Positions 27,501 to 35,353 of a stretch of 64,000 bases of DNA are shown one piece after another. The notes under the pieces are model-generated. The model saw nothing but the letters and a program-made list of their open reading frames with translations, ran no database searches and had not been told where the DNA came from. Both the position numbers and the translations under genes were made by a program. Source of the DNA: Paenibacillus lutrae (GTDB taxonomy: Bacteria; Bacillota; Bacilli; Paenibacillales; NBRC-103111); contig NZ_RHLK01000002.1 of the NCBI RefSeq assembly GCF_009757775.1, positions 502,113 through 566,112 of the forward strand, written 5' to 3'. The first letter of the stretch is position 1, and each line of letters begins with the position of its first letter.

Positions 27501-27939
27501 GCGGGCGGAATTCGCCGCCATGCTGGTGCGTCTGCTCGGTCTCCAGGCGCAAGGCGCAGCGCCGTTCGCCGATGTGCCTGCGCAGCAGTGGTACGCGGGC
27601 GCCGTAGCCGCAGCCGCCGAAGCGGGGCTGGTGAGCGGAGTCAGCGCCACCGAGTTTGCGCCTGACGCTGCTATTAAGCGCCAGGAGATGGCGGCGATGA
27701 TCGTGCGCGCGTACCGGCACGCCAGCGCTCAGCGGAGCGGTACCGGCGCCGATGCAGGCGGAGCAGGCTTCGCGGACGTGGAGACGGCTCCTGCCTGGGC
27801 GAAGGAAGCCATCGCGTCCGCCTATAGCCTTGGGCTGGTGGACGGACGCACGGACAGCCTGTTCCAGCCGCAAGGCGTTACGACGCGGGCGGAGAGCGCA
27901 CAGGTGATTTTCAAGCTGATGAACAAATTAGCGGAATAG
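21571..27939 (+). CDS. Giant SLH-anchored surface enzyme: phosphodiester glycosidase plus metallophosphatase
   Basis: The protein has 2122 residues. Order of parts: signal peptide (1-30); phosphodiester glycosidase (NAGPA/uncovering-enzyme) domain to about 395 with IAAVNGDFYDM and the diagnostic LNLDGGGSST (351-360); BIG2-like domains to 570; a galactose-binding-like domain (573-735); an Ig-like domain (740-845); a cohesin-like beta domain (847-970); a carboxypeptidase-regulatory-like domain; a purple-acid-phosphatase N-domain (about 1075-1175); and a calcineurin-type phosphatase (1179-1445) with GDMVD (1218), GNHE (1251), HRGPYG and NGHDH (1356). Three BIG2-like repeats (1447-1700), a Gly/Ser/Pro linker (1709-1748), an unassigned segment and three SLH domains (1938-2122) end it. 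It should sit on the cell wall and act outside the cell. The two enzymes could act in sequence on sugar phosphodiesters. The ATG follows AAGGGAGG by 12 bases. Confidence 0.88.
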   Translation: MVKNKKILPSLLSGVLLFSLLLPAGQGLAAASGPSSLGNVVDKREMEIGPGATYSWMNMKLDRGSQQMHFVEFDPKNAALGLQPGLTDGKVYGMQGVSKMAADADKEGNRVIAAVNGDFYDMSTGVPMGMFMGDGEILSSPPDGWFAFGMKKDGSSLYGQSPKLTRTLTVAGKTSPVSAINRMRAAEGLNLYTAAFHTSTMTNDLGDEIVLDVLDGEVKSGRTLKLKVSAIHKDKGNTPLAAGQVVLSASGKHRDALAGLAVGDEVTADFAFEGEWKDVTMSIGGSALLVKDGVAQPNSDPAAHPRTAIGTKADGSVIMLELDGRQPGFSEGVTLQELGVIMKDLGAVNALNLDGGGSSTFVARLPGEKTRKMLNSPSDGGERKTANGILLVNKAPEGAADKLVVQPQQERVLAGSKAAFKAAAVDANLHPAALSGDVQWSIDPALGSIAADGTFTAGRVDGTAEIKAAAGSLSGTGSVEVVTELTELKFPGEVATVASGASQTMKVTAIRDGKVIQADNSQLQWRVEGPVGTIDASGVFTAANVQEKNGKIFATYKNVETSIDVTVGLPPVILEDFENGLDRYKPSSGAQAKSTKVSIETDEDLVRFGKSSLKLEYDFTGMPGTSGAYLQTTGTDKNIEIPGYPEKISMWVYGDGKKHWLRAQLRDSKGAIPLDFVDQTVGVDFTGWKYLEAAVPKGRTLPLTIDMPVRYMETKAANKDAGAIYIDGIRAIYGPVQDDMDPPVLKKLAPAENAVIQTNTPVITAYGEDAGYDPVKHPGTTLIDPDKIRFYLDGSLVPHTLYPPEGKIYYTPGVPLADGIHQAKISIKDLSGNQTTKEWTFNVNTGSSKIVYDTPEKVYAGGTYTVDLKAVKAADIKKGQVEFAFDPSKVENVKLIRGGKLSEAQMTADIDGSKGTVKITMQELSSALLTDGDLFGQIQYQVKKDATGTNAISFKSGSVSFVSKGDTSFTFFGLPLSSEIKNHFQLGWNEEGMIQGYSTELTVKDESGAAVAGAQILADGAEVGVTDASGVLKTDQLTSALKTYNLQAVKGDFLSAVVVFKVSPLSGSAAPHNISVGMGADPAVSRSFQWHTNPGTQPTVVEIVKESEFTDFAAGNVKEITGDSYLYHTLDLGSVRVHKAVADGLLPGTGYVYRVGDGQGNYSGQGKFRTTEASGDASKFLYFADSQASDAAGFKLWGNTIKKAASENPDAEFMLHAGDMVDKGFNEKEWNLWFSEAQAELMKTTLVSVIGNHEVMGNKENGDFLAHFNQPGNGLDSLKGSNFSIDYKDMHFVVLNSEYQYEEQAQWLRKDLAQTDKKWKVVAFHRGPYGSIYDEKIVRDTWTPVFDEFKVDLVLNGHDHIYSRTFPMKGNKPALEGEGTTYVIAGSTGPKFYSRTVREWQKVIDEEQTQMYAAVEIAGDQLQVVTKTVGGRVVDEFTLSKNVVPPGSVEIEPKSALLAVGESIALTAAVKPDNASDKSVTWSVQSSTPDGAAAVSADGVVTARKLGTAVIRATSKASPNVYADVTVEVNRIPQGKIESVTLAGLPSLLVGDTDKTVTKGVYTDGTAVLLLENVAYDSSDKKVATIGATGRINALAEGRTVISATYGGHSAQYDLTVLSKDSPLPVLERITLDGLRSEMEQGQTAQAAVTGTYSDQSSTLLTEGVRYTSSEPSVAPVNANGQVRAVREGQTVITATYGGKSAQFDIRVKASGGSGGSDGGSGNGGGSGGNPPVQPPVTPEEPKPDTTGRIEISASELADKIAGGGAAALHTSAALQELTLPGNAAELLQGKPVSITSAGLAVTIPADVLSELSALVPAGERAGSTITLSVSKLAAAQAQALLNSAERAAGAELAAAGDLLAFRLTVTTKDGKTSELSAFGKPITLEFAVLPAADRDLSGLYHIADSGKLEYVGGTWQDGKLTAQVRHFSTYAVLEYSKSFADVPENHWAARVIQVLAAKGLIDGVSGDQFAPGQKVTRAEFAAMLVRLLGLQAQGAAPFADVPAQQWYAGAVAAAAEAGLVSGVSATEFAPDAAIKRQEMAAMIVRAYRHASAQRSGTGADAGGAGFADVETAPAWAKEAIASAYSLGLVDGRTDSLFQPQGVTTRAESAQVIFKLMNKLAE

Positions 27940-27999
27940 CGGGTATTCCTGTGCCGCATCACGGCTGACGGCTCCAAGCTAGGCGCCGTCAGCGTCATT

Positions 28000-28045
28000 A
28001 AAGCCTATCTTCTTTGGCCTCCAGTGCCGGGGAGATAGGCTTTTT
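28000..28045 (+). terminator. Intrinsic terminator of the SLH protein gene
   Basis: AAAGCCTATCT pairs with AGATAGGCTTT across a 22-nt loop and T5 follows. A second perfect hairpin (GCTGACGGC with GCCGTCAGC, 27965-27993) lies just before it. Confidence 0.85.
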
Positions 28046-28174
28046 GCGTGCCGGGTTCCATTACCGCACGGCGATTGGAATGGCCGATCCGCAGGAGAAG
28101 CATCTGTTCGGACGTGCCCGAACATGATAAGCTTTTTCTAGATGAAAATTCTTGCAGGAGTGGTGGATGAAGGC

Positions 28175-28882
28175 ATGCAGCCGTTAATTTTACTGGTGGA
28201 AGATGATGTCGCGATTAGTGACATGGTAAATGACTATTTGATTAAGGAAGGCTTTACTGTTGTAAGGGCCTATGACGGCGAAGAAGCCGTCCGGCTGTTC
28301 GGGGAGTACGCGTTTGATCTGATTCTGCTTGACCTTATGCTCCCTAAGCTGAGCGGGATGGATTTGTTGCAGGTCATCAGGGAGCGGAGCCTGATTCCGA
28401 TTCTGATTACTTCCGCCAAAGACGGCGACGTGGATAAAGCGCTCGGTCTCGGTTTCGGGGCGGATGATTACATCGCGAAGCCTTTCTCGATGATCGAACT
28501 CGCTGCAAGAATCAAGGCCGCTATCCGGCGTGCCACTAAATATACAGCGGGTTCACTGGCGGAAGCGGTCAAGCAGCCGCAGCAGATCCGCTTGGACGAC
28601 CTGCTCATTGACCTCGATAACTTTTCGGTGAGCCGCAGCAACCGGGAGATCAAGCTGACGGCCAAAGAATTTCACCTGCTGAAACTATTTGCCGCGAATC
28701 CGAAGAAGGTGTTTACCAAAGCCAACATTTTCCGCTCGGTCTGGGAGGACGACTATCTCGGCGATGAGAATGTCATTAACGTACATATGCGGAGATTGAG
28801 AGAGAAAATCGAAGAAGATCCCTCCAAACCGCGTTATATTCTGACTCTATGGGGAATCGGCTATAAGCTGGGGGAGTTTTGA
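28175..28882 (+). CDS. OmpR/PhoB-family response regulator
   Basis: Receiver domain with the acidic pair (LVEDD), phospho-acceptor Asp in LILLDLMLPKLSGMD, Thr/Ser in ILITSAKDGD and Lys in DDYIAKPFS. The C-terminal winged helix (about residues 130-235) contains KLTAKEFHLLKLFAANP and INVHMRRLREKIEEDPSKP. I take the ATG at 28175 (protein MQPLILLVEDD), which has AGGAGTGG upstream; an in-frame ATG at 28142 has no ribosome site. It pairs with the histidine kinase that begins one base after its stop, and an ABC transporter follows, a common arrangement for sensing and removing antimicrobial peptides or envelope stress. Confidence 0.9.
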   Translation: MQPLILLVEDDVAISDMVNDYLIKEGFTVVRAYDGEEAVRLFGEYAFDLILLDLMLPKLSGMDLLQVIRERSLIPILITSAKDGDVDKALGLGFGADDYIAKPFSMIELAARIKAAIRRATKYTAGSLAEAVKQPQQIRLDDLLIDLDNFSVSRSNREIKLTAKEFHLLKLFAANPKKVFTKANIFRSVWEDDYLGDENVINVHMRRLREKIEEDPSKPRYILTLWGIGYKLGEF

Positions 28883-28883
28883 C

Positions 28884-29840
28884 ATGATAGGGGCAGGAGT
28901 CTGGGCGCTTATTTTGCTGGCAGCCGTATCGGTCCTCTTCAATCTGCTGCAATTTCAATCGAGAAGGAAAAGGGACGAGGGTCTGGGATACATCTCCGGG
29001 AAGGTAAGAACGATTCTGGAGTCGCATTCATCCGAGAAAGTGCTTCATCTGACGGATGATCGTGAGCTGAAGCTTTTGCTGGCTGAGCTGAATGCCTTGT
29101 TGGAGGATAATCATGCGATTCACGCCGAGTATGCGAGATCGGAGAATGCGATGAGAAGAATGCTGTCCAATATCTCTCACGATCTCAAGACACCGCTTAC
29201 CGTAGTACTCGGTTATATCGAGACCATCCGGCAGAACCCTCAGATGGACGATACCGAGAAAAACCGGCTACTGGCGAATGTCCACGGCAAGGCGCTGGAA
29301 GTCGTAGGACTGATGAACAAGTTCTTTGACCTGGCCCGTCTGGAATCCGGGGATAAAGAACTGCATCTTACACGAGTCGATCTGGCCGAAGTTTGTTCGA
29401 ATGCGATCTTGGCTTTTTATGATGTGATTACGGCTAAAGGCATGGAGGTCCGGATCGAACTGCCGCAGACGCCGGTTTATGTGGCCGGCAATGAAGAAGC
29501 GCTGACGCGTATTCTGAACAATTTGCTCTTTAATGCGGTCCAGTATGGCAGTGACGGGGGCGTTATCGGCCTGAAAGTCCGCCAGGATGAAGGGCAGGCT
29601 TACGCCGAGGTCTGGGACAGAGGCAAAGGAATTACCGAGCTGCACAAAGACCGTGTCTTTGAAAGGATGTATACGCTGGAAGATTCCCGCAACGTTCTAT
29701 ATCAGGGAAGCGGACTCGGGCTGACGATTACCAAACGGCTGGTACAGATTATGGGCGGTGAAATCACCTTGTACAGCAAGCCTTATGAGAAGACGATCTT
29801 TACCATCCGGCTATCAAAATTCGCGGTTGGCACAGCTTAA
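28884..29840 (+). CDS. Sensor histidine kinase with a single N-terminal helix
   Basis: The 318-residue kinase has one N-terminal hydrophobic helix (IGAGVWALILLAAVSVLFNLL) and no extracellular domain. A short coiled linker leads to the H-box NISHDLKTPLTVVLGYIE (His near residue 98) and the ATPase with N-box NNLLFNAVQYG, G1 VWDRGKGI and G2 GSGLGLTITKRL. With so little outside the cell it probably senses within the membrane or through the neighbouring ABC transporter, as in the small kinases linked to bacitracin- or lantibiotic-type exporters. It is encoded one base after the response regulator. Confidence 0.88.
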   Translation: MIGAGVWALILLAAVSVLFNLLQFQSRRKRDEGLGYISGKVRTILESHSSEKVLHLTDDRELKLLLAELNALLEDNHAIHAEYARSENAMRRMLSNISHDLKTPLTVVLGYIETIRQNPQMDDTEKNRLLANVHGKALEVVGLMNKFFDLARLESGDKELHLTRVDLAEVCSNAILAFYDVITAKGMEVRIELPQTPVYVAGNEEALTRILNNLLFNAVQYGSDGGVIGLKVRQDEGQAYAEVWDRGKGITELHKDRVFERMYTLEDSRNVLYQGSGLGLTITKRLVQIMGGEITLYSKPYEKTIFTIRLSKFAVGTA

Positions 29841-29926
29841 GAATTTCGTAAGAAACGAGTAATAAAAAAGAAAATCGCTCCGTTTACACTTAGAGATAAG
29901 AAAGCGAGAAGGAAGGGGCACAGGCA

Positions 29927-30850
29927 ATGAGCGCGATTCTGACAACGACACGGCTGACCAAAGCTTTTGACGGCCATGAAGTCGTATCTAATGTGAACAT
30001 GTCCATTCAACAAGGAGAGATCTACGGGTTTCTCGGACTGAACGGAGCCGGCAAAACAACGGTCATGAGAATGATGATGAATCTGGTCAAACCGACGGAG
30101 GGTGAGATCGAGATTTTCGGAGAAAAGCTGACGGATCACTCTTATGATGTTTTCAAAAGAATGGGCAGTATTATCGAATACCCGGTCTTCTATGATAAGT
30201 TGACGGGGAGAGAAAATTTGGAGCTGCACTGCGAATACATGGGCTATCACAACCTTAAGGCGATTGACGAAGCGCTGGATCTGGTTCAATTGAAAGTGAG
30301 TGATTCCAAACCGGTCAGAGAATATTCCCTGGGAATGAAGCAGCGGCTGGGAATTGCCAGAGCGATTACAACCAAGCCCGAGCTGCTGCTGCTGGATGAG
30401 CCTATTAACGGCCTTGACCCGGTCGGGATCAAAGAGCTTAGAAAATTATTCAAGCTGCTGAGCAAAGAATATGGAATGACCTTATTGATCTCTTCTCACA
30501 TTCTAGGCGAAATTGAGCAGTTTGCCGATACGATTGGTGTAATTAGCGAGGGGAGGCTGATTGAGCAAGTTACGATGGAAGAAGTGCGGGGCAGAAGCTC
30601 CGATTATCTGGAGATCGTAACCCCGGACTTGACCAAAGCCGTAATGATTCTGGACAGCAAACTGGGATTGCGTAATTACAAAATAATCGGGGAGCAGATT
30701 GTCCGGATTTATGAGCCGGGTGTGGCCGCTTCCGATATTTCGAGAACGCTTCTCATGAACGGAGTGGACATTGATTCGATCAATAAGAAAACAAGTTCCC
30801 TGGAAGATTATTTCCTGGAATCCATTCATGGGGGTGGCGTGAGTGCTTAA
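29927..30850 (+). CDS. ABC transporter ATPase, BcrA-like
   Basis: The 307-residue ATPase has Walker A GLNGAGKTT, Q-loop IIEYPVFYDKLTGREN, signature EYSLGMKQRLGIARA, Walker B LLLLDEPINGLDP and H-loop ISSHILGE. A roughly 90-residue C-terminal extension follows, as in bacitracin-exporter BcrA-type subunits. It starts 86 bp after the kinase gene and overlaps the permease gene by eight bases. The set (regulator, kinase, ATPase, permease) suggests an inducible transporter for a peptide or lipid-linked compound. Substrate unknown. Confidence 0.87.
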   Translation: MSAILTTTRLTKAFDGHEVVSNVNMSIQQGEIYGFLGLNGAGKTTVMRMMMNLVKPTEGEIEIFGEKLTDHSYDVFKRMGSIIEYPVFYDKLTGRENLELHCEYMGYHNLKAIDEALDLVQLKVSDSKPVREYSLGMKQRLGIARAITTKPELLLLDEPINGLDPVGIKELRKLFKLLSKEYGMTLLISSHILGEIEQFADTIGVISEGRLIEQVTMEEVRGRSSDYLEIVTPDLTKAVMILDSKLGLRNYKIIGEQIVRIYEPGVAASDISRTLLMNGVDIDSINKKTSSLEDYFLESIHGGGVSA

Positions 30851-31538
30851 GCTAATGAAGCTGGAACTCAAGAAGCATAAATTCGGCAGGTATTGGTACC
30901 CGGCGGCCATTGCCAATGCAGTGATCCTGGTACTCATCGGCGTTATGCTTGTGGCGCAGCGGACGGAGCAAGATCTTGATTTCATGCGGTCATACTCGGG
31001 TGTTTTTGATACCGCCGGAACGATGGTGAAGGCAACTTTCATTATTTTCGCTTCGGTGCTTCTGGCCAGACTCGTCATTGGCGAATACAAGAACAAAACC
31101 ATTACCCTTATGTACACCTATCCGATTAAAAGGAAAAAGATCTTAACGGCAAAGCTGCTGATTGTAAGTCTCTGGACATTCATGATGATGATCTTGTCAC
31201 ATGTCGTAGTTATCGGTATCTTCCTCGCAGCAGATGCGATGATCGGAATTGTAAATGAGCCTTTGTCCGGTGAGCTGATCCGGGATTTGGCCGCATCGGT
31301 GCTGTTCAAAGCCGTGACAGCCAGCGGGATCTGCCTGATTCCCCTTCTGCTGGGCATGAAGAAGCAGTCCACTCCTGCCACGATTCTTTCCGCCGTGATT
31401 CTCGTTTCGATTACAGATTCCAATAACGGCGGTTATTCCCTGAACGCTTTCATTCTTGCCCCGGTTCTTCTCGCAATCGCCGGGATCGTCATTGCCTACT
31501 TCTGTATCCGTAATGTCGAGAAAGCAGATGTGCTGTAA
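30843..31538 (+). CDS. ABC-2-type permease subunit
   Basis: The 231-residue membrane protein has six predicted helices and the ABC-2 features of a long first loop (AQRTEQDLDFMRSYSGVFD) and the conserved LARLVIGEYKNKTITLMYTY segment ahead of helix 3. The GTG start at 30843 lies inside the end of the ATPase gene, so translation is coupled. It forms the membrane part of the transporter with the BcrA-like ATPase. Confidence 0.85.
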   Translation: MLKLMKLELKKHKFGRYWYPAAIANAVILVLIGVMLVAQRTEQDLDFMRSYSGVFDTAGTMVKATFIIFASVLLARLVIGEYKNKTITLMYTYPIKRKKILTAKLLIVSLWTFMMMILSHVVVIGIFLAADAMIGIVNEPLSGELIRDLAASVLFKAVTASGICLIPLLLGMKKQSTPATILSAVILVSITDSNNGGYSLNAFILAPVLLAIAGIVIAYFCIRNVEKADVL

Positions 31539-31620
31539 AAGATCCCCCCGGCGCTGCCCTTGTATCTTCTGGGAATGTTGGTGTATGATGTCCAAAAAGA
31601 CGAAGGGTGGCTGCTGAGAT

Positions 31621-32901
31621 TTGTTTAGTCTGCAAAGAGAGAAACCGGCAATAAGAAATACGCTGTTTATTTTAATGGCTCTGGTACTGGTAGTTTCTGT
31701 GGCGACTGTGCTGTTCTACGGGGACCGCTTCCTGCTGGGGACGTATGCTAAATTGAATAATGATGATGTAGGATATATGTATGCCGCGAAGGTTCTATTG
31801 GAGGAAGGCACACTCGTCTACAAAAGCTACCCGGATCCGACTCTGTTCATTATGCCTGGTTTGCCGATCATCCTTGCATTCTTCATGCTGATCTTTGGGG
31901 ATTATGAGACGACGGCTGCGGCCTTCCGGCTGTTTCAGTGCGTTTTGCAGACTGCGATGATTTATTTTCTTTTCGTGATCGGACGACAACTGTTTAATTC
32001 CAAGGTTGCGCTGGCCGCCTGCATAATAGCCGCTGTTTATTTGCCTAATTACTACACAAGCGGTGTTATTTTATCCGAATCTATTTTTCAGTTCATATTC
32101 TTTTTGATCATTTGTATGACTTTGTGGGCATTGAATAAGCCTTCAACAGGCCGATATATCGTGATTGGGATTCTGATCGCCCTGGCCTGCTATTTTAAAC
32201 CCCAGATCGTCCTGTTTCCATTAATTATCGGAATTACCTGGTTAACCCGTAAATATTCCTGGAAAAAGATGATCCTGTACACGATCACAATCGTGATGAC
32301 CGTCTGTGTCGTTATGAGCCCCTGGTGGGTGCGGAACTATGTGGATTTCGGCAAGTTTATTCCCTTTACTACGTCCAGCGGGAATCCGATGCTGATGGGA
32401 ATACTGCCGGGAGGGATACCGCCCGAATTTTACAACAAATACCCCCAGTATTCGCCTGATGTCTATGATGACTCGACGGAGACTGTAGGCAAAATTATCG
32501 GGTTTAATTTCGAAACCAAGCCTTTTGAAAGCATCAAGTGGTATGTATTCGACAAAGTCCTCCTCTCTTTCGAACATGATTTTTATTGGATGGATTTGTG
32601 GGGGATCGCTCAGGAACCGGCGCGTGTCGGGCACGTCATTCTGACTCTGTTGGGAGCGGCCGGCCTACTGCTTGTCTGGTTCAGGCGCAAGCACGATTTT
32701 ACTGTTCTGACCCTTACACTGCTGTATTTTATCGGTGTTCACATCCCGTTCGTCGCGTTCTCCAGGTACATGTATCCGATTATGTTTATACTGACATTAA
32801 CGGGCGCCTACTTAATCGTGTATCTATTCGAGCTTGGCTCCAATCTGTCTTCTTCCAGAAGTAAGAAATCGACAGGAACGGGCATGAAGCTGGAAGGCTG
32901 A
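31621..32901 (+). CDS. GT39/ArnT-like membrane glycosyltransferase (GT-C fold)
   Basis: A TTG start follows AAGGGTGG. The 426-residue protein has ten or so transmembrane helices. The first outside loop carries an acidic pair (YAKLNNDDVGYMYAAKVLL) in the position of the catalytic Asp residues of PMT-type GT-C enzymes, which use polyprenyl-phosphate sugars. A soluble loop near residues 255-310 (MGILPGGIPPEFYNKYPQ) precedes the last helices. The tail is Ser/Lys-rich. The substrate could be a cell-wall polymer or a surface glycoprotein. It may be expressed with the transporter upstream, from which it is separated by 82 bp. Confidence 0.78.
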   Translation: MFSLQREKPAIRNTLFILMALVLVVSVATVLFYGDRFLLGTYAKLNNDDVGYMYAAKVLLEEGTLVYKSYPDPTLFIMPGLPIILAFFMLIFGDYETTAAAFRLFQCVLQTAMIYFLFVIGRQLFNSKVALAACIIAAVYLPNYYTSGVILSESIFQFIFFLIICMTLWALNKPSTGRYIVIGILIALACYFKPQIVLFPLIIGITWLTRKYSWKKMILYTITIVMTVCVVMSPWWVRNYVDFGKFIPFTTSSGNPMLMGILPGGIPPEFYNKYPQYSPDVYDDSTETVGKIIGFNFETKPFESIKWYVFDKVLLSFEHDFYWMDLWGIAQEPARVGHVILTLLGAAGLLLVWFRRKHDFTVLTLTLLYFIGVHIPFVAFSRYMYPIMFILTLTGAYLIVYLFELGSNLSSSRSKKSTGTGMKLEG

Positions 32902-32976
32902 CGGATGAAGGTTGACGAACGCAGATCGGCATTTGACCCGGTTTGAAGGTGCAGGCGGAACGTACGGCTGCACAGC

Positions 32977-33045
32977 AAAAGGACATTTCCTCCCCGGTAC
33001 TTATGGGCATTAGCCAGTAAGTACGGCCCAGGAAATGTCCTTTTT
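32977..33045 (+). terminator. Long two-part terminator
   Basis: AAAAGGACATTTCCT and AGGAAATGTCCTTTT form a perfect 15-bp outer stem. The enclosed 39 nt contain inner arms GTACTTA and TAAGTAC. T5 follows. It closes the glycosyltransferase gene. Confidence 0.88.
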
Positions 33046-33131
33046 GTTGTATGCGGGTTCATCGCAGATGGGATAGAGCAGGTGATTGCGGAGCAGGCGG
33101 GTGAACTGCAAGCATTGAAGCCATGTGACTG

Positions 33132-33347
33132 CAGCATATAAGCTCATCAGCCTACAAGCCTAGCAGCACTAAGCTCAGTAGTCTACAAGCCCGGCAGCAC
33201 ACAAGTTCATCAGCACACAAACTCAGCAGCTTACAAGCCTGGCAGTACATAAGCTCAGCAGCTTACAAGCCTGGCAGTACATAAGCTCAGCAGCACACAA
33301 GCTCATCAGCACATAAGCTCGGCAGCACACAAGCTCAGCAGTCTATG
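33132..33347. repeat. About thirteen tandem 16-bp repeats (minisatellite)
   Basis: The consensus unit is CAGCACACAAGCTCAG. Copies differ at two to five positions (one is 15 bp), and a two-unit higher-order pair (CAGCTTACAAGCCTGG plus CAGTACATAAGCTCAG) is itself duplicated at 33227-33290. The array lies between the terminator of the membrane glycosyltransferase and the 3' end of the minus-strand operon. I see no coding frame in it. Confidence 0.93.
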
Positions 33348-33448
33348 CGCTGCGCGTGCGTTCTCCAGCCGGTTTCTGCGGCCTACCGCTGCCGGATACG
33401 GATAGCCGATGTCTGCCCATCAGCGGCATTGGTACCGCATGCAGAGCC

Positions 33449-35338
33449 TTACGGCTGCATACCGCTGACTTCCACCGTATAGGCCGGATATCGCTTGTCT
33501 CCCAGGGAGACTTCACTCTTGCCCTTATACTTACCGGTTACGGTGACCGCTTTACCAGGCTTCCAGGTAAATTTACCAGTCAGCCGGATGAAGTAGCCTT
33601 CATACTCGGCAAGGGCTGTTCCGCTCCTGACCTGCGAGATCTGGACGGACAGCCGGACGGCTGTGCCCGGCTGCTGCCGGGAGAGTTCCGACGCGTCGAT
33701 ATCCTGGTAAGCTCCGGCGGAGTCCGGCGCCGGCGCCGGTACCTCTACGCTGCCGTCCGAACTGCCCTGGGAACCGTCTTGACTGTCCCCGGGCTGGCTG
33801 CTGCCGTCAGCAGGTTCCTCCGGTTCCTCGGTGTGATCCGTAAGGGAACTGGCATCCAGGCTGTATTTGCCTTTGCCGTAGCGGTACAGCACTTCCCTGC
33901 CGGCCCCTTCGCCGCTTGGATTGTTGACCCGCAGGACGCCAGGGCTTGCAACCGTGTAGCCGTCCGCTTCCACATCCAGGAGGATTTGAAGTTGAGAGCC
34001 CTTGGTCTGCTCATAGACGGTGTAGCGGGCTTTACGTGTACGTGACTCGCTTTCAACCTGTACGACAGGAAGCTTATTCATACCGAGCTCGTCGGCGATC
34101 CGGATGTTCGTCACGGACAAGCCTTCGCCGATGTCCGCTTCTGTCCTGGCAAGCGACTGGTCAGACATTAGACGGACGAAGACCAGCTTGCCGCTTTCAG
34201 TCAGCCCTGCAGCCGCATACTCGGCGCCCCATAGTCCTTTCCCTCCGGCCGTGTGCGTGAATTTGGCGTTCTCCACCGCTTTATTCAGGATCAGTTCCGG
34301 GCTGGATGTCATCCATTTGAGTTCAAGCTCGCGGATCTCTTTGCTGGTATCCCGGTATTCGCCGAGTTTCTTATACAAATCGGCCGCTTCCTGAAATTTA
34401 CCCGATGAAGCAAGCTGCTCGGCACGGGCCGTCTGCTTCCGGATCGATGTTTGGATAAAGGTATTCACTTTGGATGAAGCGCCGGCGATTTCCTTCGTGC
34501 CTTGGTACAGTTTGGCATGAGTTATGAACGTTTCGATGTCTCCGGCATTCAGGAGCTTCGTTAGTGCGCTTTGAATATAGATCTCCAGTTTGGGAAGTAC
34601 CCAAGCCGCTTCGAGACTGCGCTCTGTGTAGAATTGACGCAGACGCACGCCTTCCTGGATGACCTCATTGAATGGTTTTTCCTTGAACCAATAATCCATC
34701 CGGGCCGTATCGTATTTCTGGAACAAGGCATTCAATTCTTTTTTCTTCGTCTTCTCGTCTTTGTACGCGGAGGCCGGGAGCTGAAGCAGGTAGGTGATCG
34801 TTTCATCGTTATCGAACGTTTGGGCGCTCATTGCTTCTTGCAGGCTTTTCATCAGCACTTGTCTGGCCTGTGCCAGTGCGGCTGTAAATTGTTCGTCCAA
34901 TTTGTACGCGGCACTCAGCTCGGCGAATTTTTGCTTGGCGTTCTCATCCTGAGTGCTGATTTCGGATTTCTTGGCCTGGTAGGTGGCAAAGGCCTGAATC
35001 AGGCGGCCGAAATCCTGACTGCCTCCTGCGGTCTGGGACAAGTCCGAAGACAGGGAGGTCATCAGCCGCTTCAGCTCTGTTACCGGACGGAGGGCGGCAA
35101 GCGCGGCATCAATCTCGTTTTCCTTGTAGTCGAAGGAGCTGATTCCCTGCGCCCGGGAGTACCAGTCTTCGGCTTCTATATCCCGTCCGGCTGCCTGCTC
35201 GGCAGCTGCTTTGCCATAGAAGCTGACCTTCTGCCAGACGGCATAGGACTTGTAGCCGGCGAGAACGATCATGGCCGCAAGGACGAAGGCGGCCGCATTT
35301 CTGTAACGGATGGCGCGGCGATACGTAGAACCTAACAT
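33449..35338 (-). CDS. Single-TM protein with long helical region and extracellular C-terminus
   Basis: The 629-residue protein has one N-terminal membrane helix (NAAAFVLAAMIVLAGYKSYAVW, about 14-35). A long alpha-helical region follows (about 40-345) with TPR-like pairs (FQEAADLYKKLGEYRDTSKE), then a beta-rich part (350-480). A Glu/Pro/Ser/Asp-rich linker (about 500-550) leads to a final beta domain with the OB-like motif GYFIRLTGKFTWKPGKAVTV. The C-terminal part is most likely outside the cell. It is the last gene of the minus-strand operon that starts at 36435 and is separated by 15 bp from the zinc-ribbon gene. No known function. The layout is close to a split version of the 3316-4518 protein. 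Confidence 0.72.
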   Translation of the reverse strand: MLGSTYRRAIRYRNAAAFVLAAMIVLAGYKSYAVWQKVSFYGKAAAEQAAGRDIEAEDWYSRAQGISSFDYKENEIDAALAALRPVTELKRLMTSLSSDLSQTAGGSQDFGRLIQAFATYQAKKSEISTQDENAKQKFAELSAAYKLDEQFTAALAQARQVLMKSLQEAMSAQTFDNDETITYLLQLPASAYKDEKTKKKELNALFQKYDTARMDYWFKEKPFNEVIQEGVRLRQFYTERSLEAAWVLPKLEIYIQSALTKLLNAGDIETFITHAKLYQGTKEIAGASSKVNTFIQTSIRKQTARAEQLASSGKFQEAADLYKKLGEYRDTSKEIRELELKWMTSSPELILNKAVENAKFTHTAGGKGLWGAEYAAAGLTESGKLVFVRLMSDQSLARTEADIGEGLSVTNIRIADELGMNKLPVVQVESESRTRKARYTVYEQTKGSQLQILLDVEADGYTVASPGVLRVNNPSGEGAGREVLYRYGKGKYSLDASSLTDHTEEPEEPADGSSQPGDSQDGSQGSSDGSVEVPAPAPDSAGAYQDIDASELSRQQPGTAVRLSVQISQVRSGTALAEYEGYFIRLTGKFTWKPGKAVTVTGKYKGKSEVSLGDKRYPAYTVEVSGMQP

Positions 35339-35353
35339 AGCCTATCGTCCTTT

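Noticed and set aside
33132-33347. CRISPR array
   Set aside because: The 16-bp units are contiguous without unique spacers and are diverged from each other, so this is a minisatellite.
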